A stretch of DNA of 32,261 nt, taken from Chloroflexota bacterium. Its GTDB lineage: Bacteria; Chloroflexota; Dehalococcoidia; Lucifugimonadales; UBA1127. The translations under genes and the position numbers were made by a program. The notes under the pieces are model-generated. The model worked only from the letters and a program-made list of their open reading frames with translations. It had not been told where the DNA came from and did no database searches. Shown here one piece after another: positions 24,064 through 32,261 of this stretch; the stretch's first letter is position 1; each line of letters opens with the position of its first letter. Location of the stretch: positions 1 to 32,261 of the forward strand of contig JAPPNT010000168.1 of assembly GCA_028873745.1 (NCBI GenBank). The letters are read 5' to 3'.

Positions 24064-24176
24064 GGGAACCGCGTCAGTTTTCCGCCTCCGAGCTAACCCT
24101 GACGGCGCGCGCTCCGTTCAATTCCTTGAACGCGTTCGCAAACGGATTCGGATGAGAAGTCGACCGGGGGGAGAAC

Positions 24177-25487
24177 ATGAAGCGATTTTTCTTGATAGGG
24201 GCCCTGGTGCTCGCCATGGCCCTCATCGTGCCCGCCGTCTTGCTTGCTTTCGCGTCGCAGCAAGACACGCAGCACAGCACGAGCGTTTTGGCCAACGAGA
24301 GCGAGGGCGTGTCTGAGACGACCACAGATGCAGAAGCGTCCGCCGGGGATCAAAAGCCGTGGGTGGGACTGTACGTCATGGAGGTGTCCGATCGGCTTGC
24401 GGAGAAGCTGGACATCGACGCCGAGGATGGCGTAGCCGTGGTGAAGGTCATTGAGGAAGGCCCTGCCGACGACGCGGGCATCGAGCGGGGCGACGTCATC
24501 GTGTCCATCGGCGACAGCGAGATCTCGACGGTGTCCGACGTGCGCGACGCCGTGGGCGCGGCGTCCGTGGACGACACGTTGTCGTTCACCATCGAGCGCG
24601 CCGGAAGTGAGTCCACTTACAACGTGACGGTCGGCGAACGGTCTGAGTCCAACAAGCGTCGAGGCTCGGGACACATGGGCAAGTCCGGCGCGATGGGGGC
24701 CTCCGGCATCGGCGCGACCATCGCATCGCTCAACGCCGACTTGGCGGAGAAGCTGGATATCGAGACGGAAGAGGGCGTGGTGGTGGTCCGCGTCGCCGAC
24801 GGCAGTCCCGCGGAGGATGCAGGACTGCAGAAGGGCGACGTCATCGTGTCGGTGGACGGCACGGATGCCGACTCGGTGTCGGCCGTGGCAACCGCGGTGC
24901 GCGAGGCCGAGGTGGGCGACACGCTCTCGATCGTCGTCGACCGGGAGGGCGAGAGCGCGAACCTCACGCTCAGCGTGACCGTCGAGGAGGGGTACGGGTT
25001 CCGGAGCCTGGGCCTGAACTTCAGGGGACTCGTCAACCTCCAGGGTGTCCTCTCCGGTGACGAGGAGGGTCCCGTCAGCATCACGGTCAGCAAGGTGACC
25101 GTCTCAGCCATTGGCGACGGCTCCCTGACGCTGACGCCGACGGAGGAGGGCAACGACGACATCGAGGCGACGGTGACGGACAGCTCCTTCATCTTCAAGA
25201 ACGGAGGGAAGGCTGAACTCGGCGACCTGGCCGTAGACGACGAGGGCTTTGCGGCGATAATCGACGGGGAGCTTTCCGTGCTCATCATCGGCTCACTGGA
25301 AGACATCGGGCGCAACCGGGAGCGATTCGGGCGCTTCGGCGGCAACGGGGACGGCGACGGGGCAAGCTCGCGCCGGTTCCGGGGCGGCGCACTCACGCTG
25401 CCGCCGGGCTTCGAGGGGCGGGACTTCCTCGGGCCACTGAACGGCTTCGGCGGGACACTGGAGGCCCCGCAGGACGAGACGACCTAG
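24177..25487 (+). CDS. Secreted or membrane-anchored tandem-PDZ protein
   Basis: The 436-residue protein has an N-terminal signal or anchor helix (KRFFLIGALVLAMALIVPAV, residues 2-21), then two PDZ domains: about 60-150 (GVAVVKVIEEGPADDAGIER and GDVIVSIG) and about 178-270 (GVVVVRVADGSPAEDAGLQK and GDVIVSVDG). The rest is a beta-rich acidic region and a Gly/Arg-rich linker (GRFGGNGDGDGASSRRFRGG). There is no trypsin-like or S41 protease domain, unlike HtrA or CtpA. It probably binds peptide C-termini or acts as an adaptor at the cell surface. The ATG follows GGGGGGAGAAC. A strong terminator follows the gene. Confidence 0.85.
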   Translation: MKRFFLIGALVLAMALIVPAVLLAFASQQDTQHSTSVLANESEGVSETTTDAEASAGDQKPWVGLYVMEVSDRLAEKLDIDAEDGVAVVKVIEEGPADDAGIERGDVIVSIGDSEISTVSDVRDAVGAASVDDTLSFTIERAGSESTYNVTVGERSESNKRRGSGHMGKSGAMGASGIGATIASLNADLAEKLDIETEEGVVVVRVADGSPAEDAGLQKGDVIVSVDGTDADSVSAVATAVREAEVGDTLSIVVDREGESANLTLSVTVEEGYGFRSLGLNFRGLVNLQGVLSGDEEGPVSITVSKVTVSAIGDGSLTLTPTEEGNDDIEATVTDSSFIFKNGGKAELGDLAVDDEGFAAIIDGELSVLIIGSLEDIGRNRERFGRFGGNGDGDGASSRRFRGGALTLPPGFEGRDFLGPLNGFGGTLEAPQDETT

Positions 25488-25523
25488 TCATTCCGCCTCC
25501 AAGAGCAAGGCCTCTCCGCACAA

Positions 25524-25554
25524 AGGAGGCCGGCAGTTGCCGGCCTCCTGCCTT
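25524..25554 (+). terminator. Rho-independent terminator after the PDZ gene
   Basis: AGGAGGCCGGCA (25524-25535) and TGCCGGCCTCCT (25538-25549) form a nearly gapless stem (loop around GT), followed by GCCTTTT. Confidence 0.8.
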
Positions 25555-25816
25555 TTGCCCCGAACCTGTCCACATTGGGACATTCTCACCTGCAAAGTTG
25601 CCTGTAAGTGATGGAACCAAATGGCCGGAGCGCGCGTCTAATGTCGTCAACTGGCGTTCTACGTTACGCGAGGCCAACAGCTCAGCGGCATTAGCCCACT
25701 CGGCCGGGTTGCTGACGAATGCGCATTGCATAACGTACAATTGCTGGCTAGGAGTTGGACGTACGGACTCCTAACGGCCGCGTCCACCCGAAGGCACAAT
25801 ATTACAGGAGGAGTCA
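25555..25816 (+). other. Intergenic region before the solute-binding protein gene
   Basis: No reading frame of merit was found. The inverted repeat TAGGAGT...ACTCCTA (25749-25755 and 25767-25773, 11-base spacer containing CGTACG) lies about 45 bases before the start and could be an operator. Base composition is less GC-rich than the neighbouring genes. No confident promoter is seen; possible weak boxes near TTGCAT at 25724 were not convincing. Confidence 0.4.
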
Positions 25817-27619
25817 ATGACCAGTATGCGTGTGTTCCTAATCCTTGCCGCGTTGCTGTTGTCGCTCGCGGCCATCGCTGCCTGTGGCGGCGATGACGAG
25901 GAGACGACGACCGCCGAGCCCGCGGCCGCACCGACCGCGCCAGCCGTAACGGGCCAGGAGCCCACGGGCGGCGCGATCTCGTCGGACACCTCGACCGCTA
26001 TGGCTGAGCCGACGGCCGCGCCCGCGATGACCGACTCGGGATCGGGAGACGCGATGGCGATGGTCGAGCCTAAGGTGGACCGGGTGGTGTTTGCACAGCG
26101 GACGCCGGGCACCGAGGGGTGGGACCCGAACTTCGACTTCAGCTCTCCGCCCAGCGTCCAGGTTCGGGCGCTCTACGACTACCTCGTCGAGATCAACCCG
26201 ACGACGGGCGCCTTCGAGCCAATGCTCGCAACCGAGTGGAGCATCGAACCCAACGGGCTGGGCATCCGGTACAAGCTGCGCGAGGGCGTGCAGTTCCACT
26301 ACGACTGGGGCGAGTTCACCGCCAAGGACGTGGAGCACACACTCTGGAGCATGTCCCGGGAGGACTCCCTCCACAGCTCGTCCGGCATGTTCCGCACGGT
26401 CGTGGAGAACCTCGAAATCGTCAACGACCATGAGGTCGTCTTCCATCTGGCTTCGGCCAACCCGAACATCCCCAACGCCATCAGCCAACTCCAGGGCGGA
26501 TGGGAGATCAGCAGCAAGGACCATTACGACAGCGCCGGCCAGCCCACGCTGGACGAGCCGCCAACCGCCGGCACCGGCCCTTACCAGTACCAGTCCCGCG
26601 AGCAAGGCCTGCAGGCGGTCTATGAGCGCGTCCCCTTCGACCACTGGCGCATCAACGTCGACTTCCCGGAGCTTGAGCTGCGGTGGATGGACGAGGCTTC
26701 CACCCGGCTGGCGTCCCTGATCGCGGGTGAGGTGCACATCGCGCCGATCACCGCAGACCAGGAGGCTACCGCCATCTCCAACGGCATGCGCATGGTCCAG
26801 GGCAACGTGCCCGGCTTCCGCACCTTCTTCAACTTCCAGGGTTCATGGTGGACGGAGCACCGCAACCCGGAGAGCGGCCGCAAGTTCCCGGACAGCCCGC
26901 TGCTGGACCAGAACGTCCGGGCCGCCCTCAGCAAGGCCATCAACCGCGAGGAGCTGAATACGGCCTTCTTCGGCGGTGAAGCCCAGAAGGCCCACTCCGC
27001 CCACTTCCACCCCACGCGTCTCGGCTGGAACGAGGCCTGGGAGCAGAACTTCGGTGACAAGTACGACTTCGACCCGGCGGCCGCCCGCGACCTGCTGGCC
27101 GCTTCCGGGTACAACGAGAACAACCCGCTGGAGACCAACCTGCACCTGATCAACCTCACCACCTATGCAGGGTCAGAGGACCTCATCGAGTCGGTGCAGG
27201 GCTACTACCAGGACATCGGCGTGAAGGCCAACCTGGTCGTCCTTGACGCTGCGACGCGCAGCGCGCAGGCCCGGGCGCACGAATTCGACAACCACATCGG
27301 TCTCGTGTCCACGTCCTCGGACCTGCTGCTGGCGGGCCGCGTGTACATGTCCTCGCAGCACCCGACGGCGGGCAACTTCCAGGACCCGCGGATCAACGCC
27401 GAGTACGAGAAGGCGGCTTCCACCCTCGACCCGGTCGAGCAGGACACAGCCATGCGGACGATGGGAGACCTGGTCTATGAAGTCAACCAGTCAATCCCGC
27501 TGTTCTGGGTGCCCACCAAGATCGCCATCAACCCGGACATCGTCAGCGGCTACGTCTTCTCAGGGAACATCTCGGGCAACTGGACCCACTACTACAACAT
27601 CACAGCCACGCCCAAGTAG
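25817..27619 (+). CDS. ABC transporter solute-binding lipoprotein (family 5, peptide type)
   Basis: The 600-residue protein has a lipoprotein signal peptide ending in LAAIAAC with Cys23 as the lipidated residue, followed by an Ala/Pro/Thr-rich linker to about residue 75. The remainder is the large SBP_bac_5 fold, with LYDYLVEINPTTGAFEPMLA, the LREGVQFHYDWGEFTAKDVE region and the YNENNPLETNLHLI C-terminal part. Such proteins deliver oligopeptides, nickel or other solutes to an ABC permease. An AGGAGG site precedes the ATG. No permease or ATPase gene follows: a terminator lies 22 bases after the stop. The substrate is unknown. Confidence 0.92.
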   Translation: MTSMRVFLILAALLLSLAAIAACGGDDEETTTAEPAAAPTAPAVTGQEPTGGAISSDTSTAMAEPTAAPAMTDSGSGDAMAMVEPKVDRVVFAQRTPGTEGWDPNFDFSSPPSVQVRALYDYLVEINPTTGAFEPMLATEWSIEPNGLGIRYKLREGVQFHYDWGEFTAKDVEHTLWSMSREDSLHSSSGMFRTVVENLEIVNDHEVVFHLASANPNIPNAISQLQGGWEISSKDHYDSAGQPTLDEPPTAGTGPYQYQSREQGLQAVYERVPFDHWRINVDFPELELRWMDEASTRLASLIAGEVHIAPITADQEATAISNGMRMVQGNVPGFRTFFNFQGSWWTEHRNPESGRKFPDSPLLDQNVRAALSKAINREELNTAFFGGEAQKAHSAHFHPTRLGWNEAWEQNFGDKYDFDPAAARDLLAASGYNENNPLETNLHLINLTTYAGSEDLIESVQGYYQDIGVKANLVVLDAATRSAQARAHEFDNHIGLVSTSSDLLLAGRVYMSSQHPTAGNFQDPRINAEYEKAASTLDPVEQDTAMRTMGDLVYEVNQSIPLFWVPTKIAINPDIVSGYVFSGNISGNWTHYYNITATPK

Positions 27620-27640
27620 ACGCTGAGATTCGGTAACTTG

Positions 27641-27676
27641 AACGCCCCCGAGGGTACGCCTCCGGGGGCGTTTCTT
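27641..27676 (+). terminator. Rho-independent terminator after the binding protein gene
   Basis: AACGCCCCCG (27641-27650) and CGGGGGCGTT (27663-27672) form a perfect 10-bp stem followed by TCTTT. Confidence 0.8.
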
Positions 27677-27729
27677 TGCGCCGTTGGCGGGCTATTCGGC
27701 GCGGAGACGCCAAGAGCCCTCGCCTCAAA

Positions 27730-27759
27730 TTGACTGGCCTCCCCTTGCGCGTGTATGCT
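27730..27759 (+). promoter_or_regulatory. Sigma70 promoter of the Rieske oxygenase gene
   Basis: TTGACT (27730-27735) and TATGCT (27754-27759) are 18 bases apart; the leader to the ATG at 27810 is about 45 bases. Confidence 0.65.
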
Positions 27760-27809
27760 CGCGCGTAATTGGACGCTCAACGCGAACAGCGAACACGGAG
27801 GGGAACGCG

Positions 27810-29075
27810 ATGCTTACCAAGGAAGAAAACCGGTACATGACGGAGACCAGCCCCGGCACGCCCATGGGCGACTTCATGCGGCGCTTCTGGCACCCCGTGC
27901 TCTTGTCTGAGGAGCTGCCGGAACCGGACTGCCCGCCGAAGCGGACGAAGATCCTGAGCGAGGAACTCATCGCGTTTCGCGACACCAATGGCAATGTGGG
28001 CCTCATCGACAACTACTGCCCGCACAGGCGAGCAAGCCTGTTCTTCGGCCGGAACGAGGAAGCCGGTCTTCGCTGCGTGTACCACGGATGGAAGTTCAAC
28101 GTGAACGGGGACTGCGTCGACATGCCGTCGGAGCCGGCGGAGTCCAACTTCAAGGACAAGGTCAGAATCAAGGCGTACCCCTGCCGCGAGGGCGCCGGTA
28201 TGGTCTGGGCCTACATGGGGCCGCCGGAACTGCAGCCGGACATGCCCAAGCTCGAGTACCTGGACATGCCGGAGGACCAGTACGTTTCCACCAAGGTCAT
28301 GTACGAGTCCAACTACGTGCAGGTCATCGAGGGCGAGATCGACACGGTGCACGCGTCCATCCTGCACAGCAACCTGGACTCGCTGTCCAAATCGGACACG
28401 GCGACGACCATCGGTGGGCGCTACTCGTACCGAGACAGGCCCGCGCGTTTCTTCGTCGAGGACACGGACAGCGGCATCCTCATCGGCGCGCGTCGGAACG
28501 CGGAAGAGGACAGCTACTACTGGCGCATCTCCCGATTTCTCTACCCATACATCACCATGATCCCGCGTGAGCCCCGGGGTTCGGCGCGCTCCGGCCTCAT
28601 CGTGCCGATCGACGACGAGAACTGCTGGTTCTTCTGGGTGCGGTGGAACCCATTCCGCCCGCTGGAGGAAGAGGAAGTCCGCACCTATGAGCTCATGAAG
28701 GCCAGCCTCGCCCCCGTGACGTACCTTGGGCAGGCAAACAAGCGCAACGACTACATGATCGACCGCGAGATGCAGCGGAACGTCAACTACACGGGCATCC
28801 CGCAGAACAACGCCCGGGCGCAGGACGCCGCGATGACCGACAGCATGGGCGTCATCGTGGACCGCTCGCAAGAGCACCTCGGCACGACGGACATGGCGAT
28901 CATCCGCATGCGGCGCCGGCTGGTGCAGGGCGCGCGCGAGCTGGAGGAGGGCATCGAGCCGTACGCGGCGACCCACCCCGAGGTGTTCGCGGTGCGTTCG
29001 GGCGGCGCTGTGCTGCCTCGCGACGTGTACTTCACGGAGGACCCGTCAGTACAGGCGGACATCTTCGTGCAGTAG
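27810..29075 (+). CDS. Rieske-type ring-hydroxylating oxygenase, alpha subunit
   Basis: The 421-residue protein has an N-terminal Rieske domain with the C-x-H and C-x2-H pairs at Cys70/His72 (NYCPHRRA) and Cys89/His92 (RCVYHGW). The catalytic domain has the mononuclear iron motif D-x2-H-x4-H (Asp178, His181 and His186 in EIDTVHASILHS). It probably acts on an aromatic or O-/N-methylated substrate, as in the phthalate/vanillate oxygenase group. No ferredoxin, reductase or beta subunit gene lies nearby. The ATG at 27810 follows GGAGGGGA; a longer open frame to 27684 is upstream of the promoter and is rejected. A terminator follows. Confidence 0.93.
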   Translation: MLTKEENRYMTETSPGTPMGDFMRRFWHPVLLSEELPEPDCPPKRTKILSEELIAFRDTNGNVGLIDNYCPHRRASLFFGRNEEAGLRCVYHGWKFNVNGDCVDMPSEPAESNFKDKVRIKAYPCREGAGMVWAYMGPPELQPDMPKLEYLDMPEDQYVSTKVMYESNYVQVIEGEIDTVHASILHSNLDSLSKSDTATTIGGRYSYRDRPARFFVEDTDSGILIGARRNAEEDSYYWRISRFLYPYITMIPREPRGSARSGLIVPIDDENCWFFWVRWNPFRPLEEEEVRTYELMKASLAPVTYLGQANKRNDYMIDREMQRNVNYTGIPQNNARAQDAAMTDSMGVIVDRSQEHLGTTDMAIIRMRRRLVQGARELEEGIEPYAATHPEVFAVRSGGAVLPRDVYFTEDPSVQADIFVQ

Positions 29076-29098
29076 ACGCTCGGTCGACTGGAACGGGC

Positions 29099-29134
29099 GA
29101 GGCCCCGGCGTCTGTGTGGCGCCGGGGCCTCTTT
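29099..29134 (+). terminator. Rho-independent terminator after the Rieske gene
   Basis: GAGGCCCCGGCG (29099-29110) and CGCCGGGGCCTC (29120-29131) form a perfect 12-bp stem with a nine-base loop, followed by TTT. Confidence 0.85.
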
Positions 29135-29168
29135 GTGTCAGCATGCTCTAACGCGCGATGCAGGATCC

Positions 29169-29558
29169 CTAGCCGGGCGGAGTGCCCTTCGTCCGCTTTC
29201 TCGAAGGGCGTGGCGACTTCTGGCGAGGTGAAGAGACCGCCTGATATTCGGCATCTTTGGAGTGAATCGCGCTTGCGGATGCCAACTGCCGGGCAACATG
29301 GTCTCTAAGGGTGGTGTTGATGGCGGTCTGGTAGCCTCGGTCCGCGGACGCATTGGCCCTGAACCATGCGACTACATCCGCGTCCAGCCGCAGGGTGATT
29401 TGTTGCTTGACCGGCCGGTAGAAGACACCACGACGCGCCCCCGACCAATCCAGCACTTCAGGGATGTCCGCCGTGTCTATCTTGTCCTCTGGCATGTTTG
29501 CCAGGGCCGCCAACTCCCGTTGAACCCTGGGCGGCAACTCAGAGGGTGCCTTCTTCAT
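29169..29558 (-). CDS. brnA: BrnA-type antitoxin
   Basis: The 129-residue protein contains the BrnA signature PEDKIDTADIPEVLDWSGA, FYRPVKQQITLRLDADVVAW and a ribbon-helix-helix-like DNA-binding C-terminal part with GYQTAINTTLRDHVARQLAS. A long basic tail (SPRQKSPRPSRKRTKG) follows, longer than usual for the family. The start at 29558 fits the family N-terminus; an ATG at 29573 is an alternative. It overlaps the end of the toxin gene by 20 bases. It should bind the toxin and repress the shared promoter. Confidence 0.88.
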   Translation of the reverse strand: MKKAPSELPPRVQRELAALANMPEDKIDTADIPEVLDWSGARRGVFYRPVKQQITLRLDADVVAWFRANASADRGYQTAINTTLRDHVARQLASASAIHSKDAEYQAVSSPRQKSPRPSRKRTKGTPPG

Positions 29559-29829
29559 ACGCTCTTCTCTCATGGCTAGTGGCCTTTCTCGCGGAGATGA
29601 TTCTGCCTGTCTCCTCCTCAGCAATTGGGGAATACGCCGACCATGTGTGCACGACCAAAATCACAGCGCCGCCAATAGCTCCCAACGTATGCCAGCGGTC
29701 TTCACCATGCCGCAAGTCCTGCACTGAGAGAGCCAGTGGGTCTTCGAATACAAGTGAGGCAGACTCAAAGCTGATTCTGTGCTTTCGAAGATTGCTCCGG
29801 TTCTTGGCATCATCCCATTCCCAGCGCAA
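29539..29829 (-). CDS. brnT: BrnT-type ribonuclease toxin
   Basis: The 96-residue protein starts with RWEWDDAKNRSNLRKHRISF, the hallmark of the BrnT family (RelE-like fold), and contains FEDPLALSVQD, VHTWS and RIISARKAT near the end. The toxin is upstream of the antitoxin, the usual BrnTA order. The start is TTG at 29829 with AAGGA seven bases upstream. BrnT cleaves RNA and blocks translation in Brucella; the action here is inferred from family. Confidence 0.9.
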   Translation of the reverse strand: MRWEWDDAKNRSNLRKHRISFESASLVFEDPLALSVQDLRHGEDRWHTLGAIGGAVILVVHTWSAYSPIAEEETGRIISARKATSHERRAYEEGTL

Positions 29830-29846
29830 GGCGTGTTCCTTGTGTC

Positions 29847-29883
29847 ACTACTAAAGTGTAGTTACATTTCTGTAATGTGTCAA
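29847..29883 (-). promoter_or_regulatory. Promoter and possible operator of brnTA
   Basis: On the minus strand, TTGACA (29883-29878) and TACACT (29860-29855) are 17 bases apart. Inverted repeat ACTAC/GTAGT (29847-29851 and 29858-29862) overlaps the -10 box, and ACATT/AATGT is in the spacer. Both suit repression by the toxin-antitoxin complex. Confidence 0.65.
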
Positions 29884-29967
29884 CCCTGTAAAGGAGTAAT
29901 ATCCGGGTTCTCCAGCAGATCTGGACCCTTCCATTCAATATCAAGGCATTGCCAAGAAACCGCGTTC

Positions 29968-31578
<1,611 letters not shown>

Positions 31579-31619
31579 TCCGCTAACCCCCTTGGCCGAA
31601 CTGCCTTCGGCCGGTTGCT

Positions 31620-31890
31620 GCAAACAACAAAAGACCCGCCCCAACAAGGGACGGGCTTGGAAACCCGCGGTACCACCCTTTTTCCACCGCCGGCACCTTC
31701 GCCGGGGTGACGCTCTGCAGGGCGCCATCACGCCCCTTCCCGGTAACGGCGGGAGGCCGTCGCGCCTACTGGGTGTTTCAGCGCGATGCTCAGGAGGGAT
31801 TTTCACCGGGCGCCCGCCTGTCCGCTCTCACCGTACCGGACTCGCTGGAGGCTGCCTTCCCGGCTACTCGTCTCCGTCAACGCACGGTAC
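31620..31890 (-). ncRNA. T-box riboswitch leader of cimA
   Basis: On the minus strand the conserved antiterminator sequence AGGGTGGTACCGCG lies at 31679-31666. It is followed by a terminator hairpin (31656-31648 with 31642-31634, two G-U pairs) and a T-rich tract. Upstream are the stem I features GACGAG-AGTA and the 3' side TGAGCATCGCGCTGAA, where ATC (31787-31785), an Ile codon, is the best specifier candidate. The TGGT of the T-box pairs with a discriminator A, as in tRNA-Ile. Uncharged tRNA would stabilise the antiterminator and allow cimA transcription. The specifier codon needs folding to be certain. Confidence 0.88.
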
Positions 31891-31920
31891 AGGCTAGCAT
31901 GGCGGCGCGGGGAGGGTCAA
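31891..31920 (-). promoter_or_regulatory. Probable promoter of the cimA T-box transcript
   Basis: On the minus strand, TTGACC (31920-31915) and TAGCCT (31896-31891) are 18 bases apart. The -10 is weak, but it is in the right place, just before T-box stem I. Confidence 0.45.
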
Positions 31921-31946
31921 GACGGCGGGGGATGGGGGGCCTAGGC

Positions 31947-32029
31947 ACCGGCTTGCGCCGGTGAAACGGAGGGGCGGGTTGGGTTTGTCGGGGTTCCTGC
32001 CTGCGCAGGACCCTTCGACAGGCTCAGGG
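31947..32029. repeat. Composite palindromic intergenic repeat, copy B
   Basis: The hairpin ACCGGC-TTGC-GCCGGT (31947-31962) and the module CCCTTCGACAGGCTCAGGG (32011-32029) are identical to those of copy A at 23446-23510 but in reverse order. Another hairpin, CCTGC-CTGC-GCAGG (31996-32009), lies between them. Confidence 0.7.
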
Positions 32030-32062
32030 CAATCGGGGGGGAGGGGAGGGGCGACGGGGGCT

Positions 32063-32261
32063 CTAGTCATTGGGGCGTGCGGTGCGGGTGTGGGACCAGC
32101 CGCTCCAGCCGTTGGCGTTCTTGGCCCGGACTTCAATTTCGTACAGCGTGCCACCGGTGAGGTTAGTTCTCGTGTAACTCCTGGGATTCTCGCAACTATT
32201 GATTCCGCAGATGAACCGGGTTGCGCGCGGGAAGAGCTCGGAGCTCTCAGTCCAGGCGGTG
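32063..32261 (-). CDS. Fibronectin type III domain protein, C-terminus (partial)
   Basis: The frame runs from the window edge on the minus strand to a TAG at 32065-32063, giving about 66 residues. It contains LTGGTLYEIEVRAKNANGWS, characteristic of the last strands of a fibronectin type III domain. It is followed by GWSHTRTARPND and stop. Two Cys (FICGINSCE) may form a disulfide. The protein is probably extracellular; its N-terminal part is outside the window. Confidence 0.75.
   Translation of the reverse strand, partial: TAWTESSELFPRATRFICGINSCENPRSYTRTNLTGGTLYEIEVRAKNANGWSGWSHTRTARPND

Noticed and set aside
24126..24150. Promoter near the palindrome GAACGCGTTC upstream of the PDZ gene
   Set aside because: The -35-like TTGAAC has no acceptable -10 at 16-18 bases; left uncalled.
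27777..28976. A 399-codon minus-strand frame opposite the Rieske gene
   Set aside because: Composition is Arg/His/Val-rich with no domain, and the plus-strand gene carries intact Rieske and iron motifs.

Overview
This is a GC-rich bacterial chromosome segment with about 31 protein genes, one tRNA gene and no phage, insertion sequence or CRISPR. The gene style suggests a Chloroflexota lineage (Dehalococcoidia/SAR202-like): OFA-type major facilitator transporters, a lone molybdenum hydroxylase subunit, a Rieske oxygenase, a FabL enoyl reductase, split glycine decarboxylase, and frequent GTG/TTG starts. This placement is an inference from gene content, not from a marker gene.

Layout. 1-816: tail of an unknown gene, then radC. 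872-5274: a catabolic-looking cluster of two MFS transporters, an NAD-dependent dehydrogenase and an alpha/beta hydrolase. 5418-6911: a thioredoxin-like/NHL-repeat protein whose active-site Cys codon is an in-frame TGA followed by a SECIS-like hairpin, so it is probably a selenoprotein. 7015-7643: a VapBC-type toxin-antitoxin pair. 7739-9242: two Fe-S maturation genes (HesB/IscA type and YgfZ). 9269-11596: a molybdopterin-binding hydroxylase subunit. 17252-11593 (minus strand): a phospholipid and fatty acid block, with a small membrane protein, cmk, plsC, an MFS exporter, plsX, fabG and fabL. 17422-21776: a complete glycine cleavage P/T/H operon (gcvT-gcvH-gcvPA-gcvPB), followed by a tRNA-Gly(CCC). 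22982-21997 (minus): cysH behind a 32-residue leader peptide rich in Cys codons and a terminator/antiterminator pair. 23126-29075: a small acidic protein, a JAMM metallopeptidase, a tandem-PDZ secreted protein, a peptide-type solute-binding lipoprotein and a Rieske oxygenase. 29829-29169 (minus): a BrnTA toxin-antitoxin pair. 31578-29968 (minus): citramalate synthase under a T-box riboswitch. The right edge holds repeats and the C-terminus of a fibronectin type III protein.

Two findings stand out. The first is the probable UxxC selenoprotein of the NHLRC2-like family at 5418, which automated calling would truncate to begin after the TGA. The second is a complete cysteine-responsive transcription attenuator in front of cysH: promoter, ribosome binding site, leader peptide with five consecutive Cys codons, an 11-bp antiterminator pairing and an intrinsic terminator. 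Together with the T-box on cimA, the window shows two premature-termination controls of amino acid biosynthesis that sense different forms of amino acid supply: ribosome stalling and uncharged tRNA.
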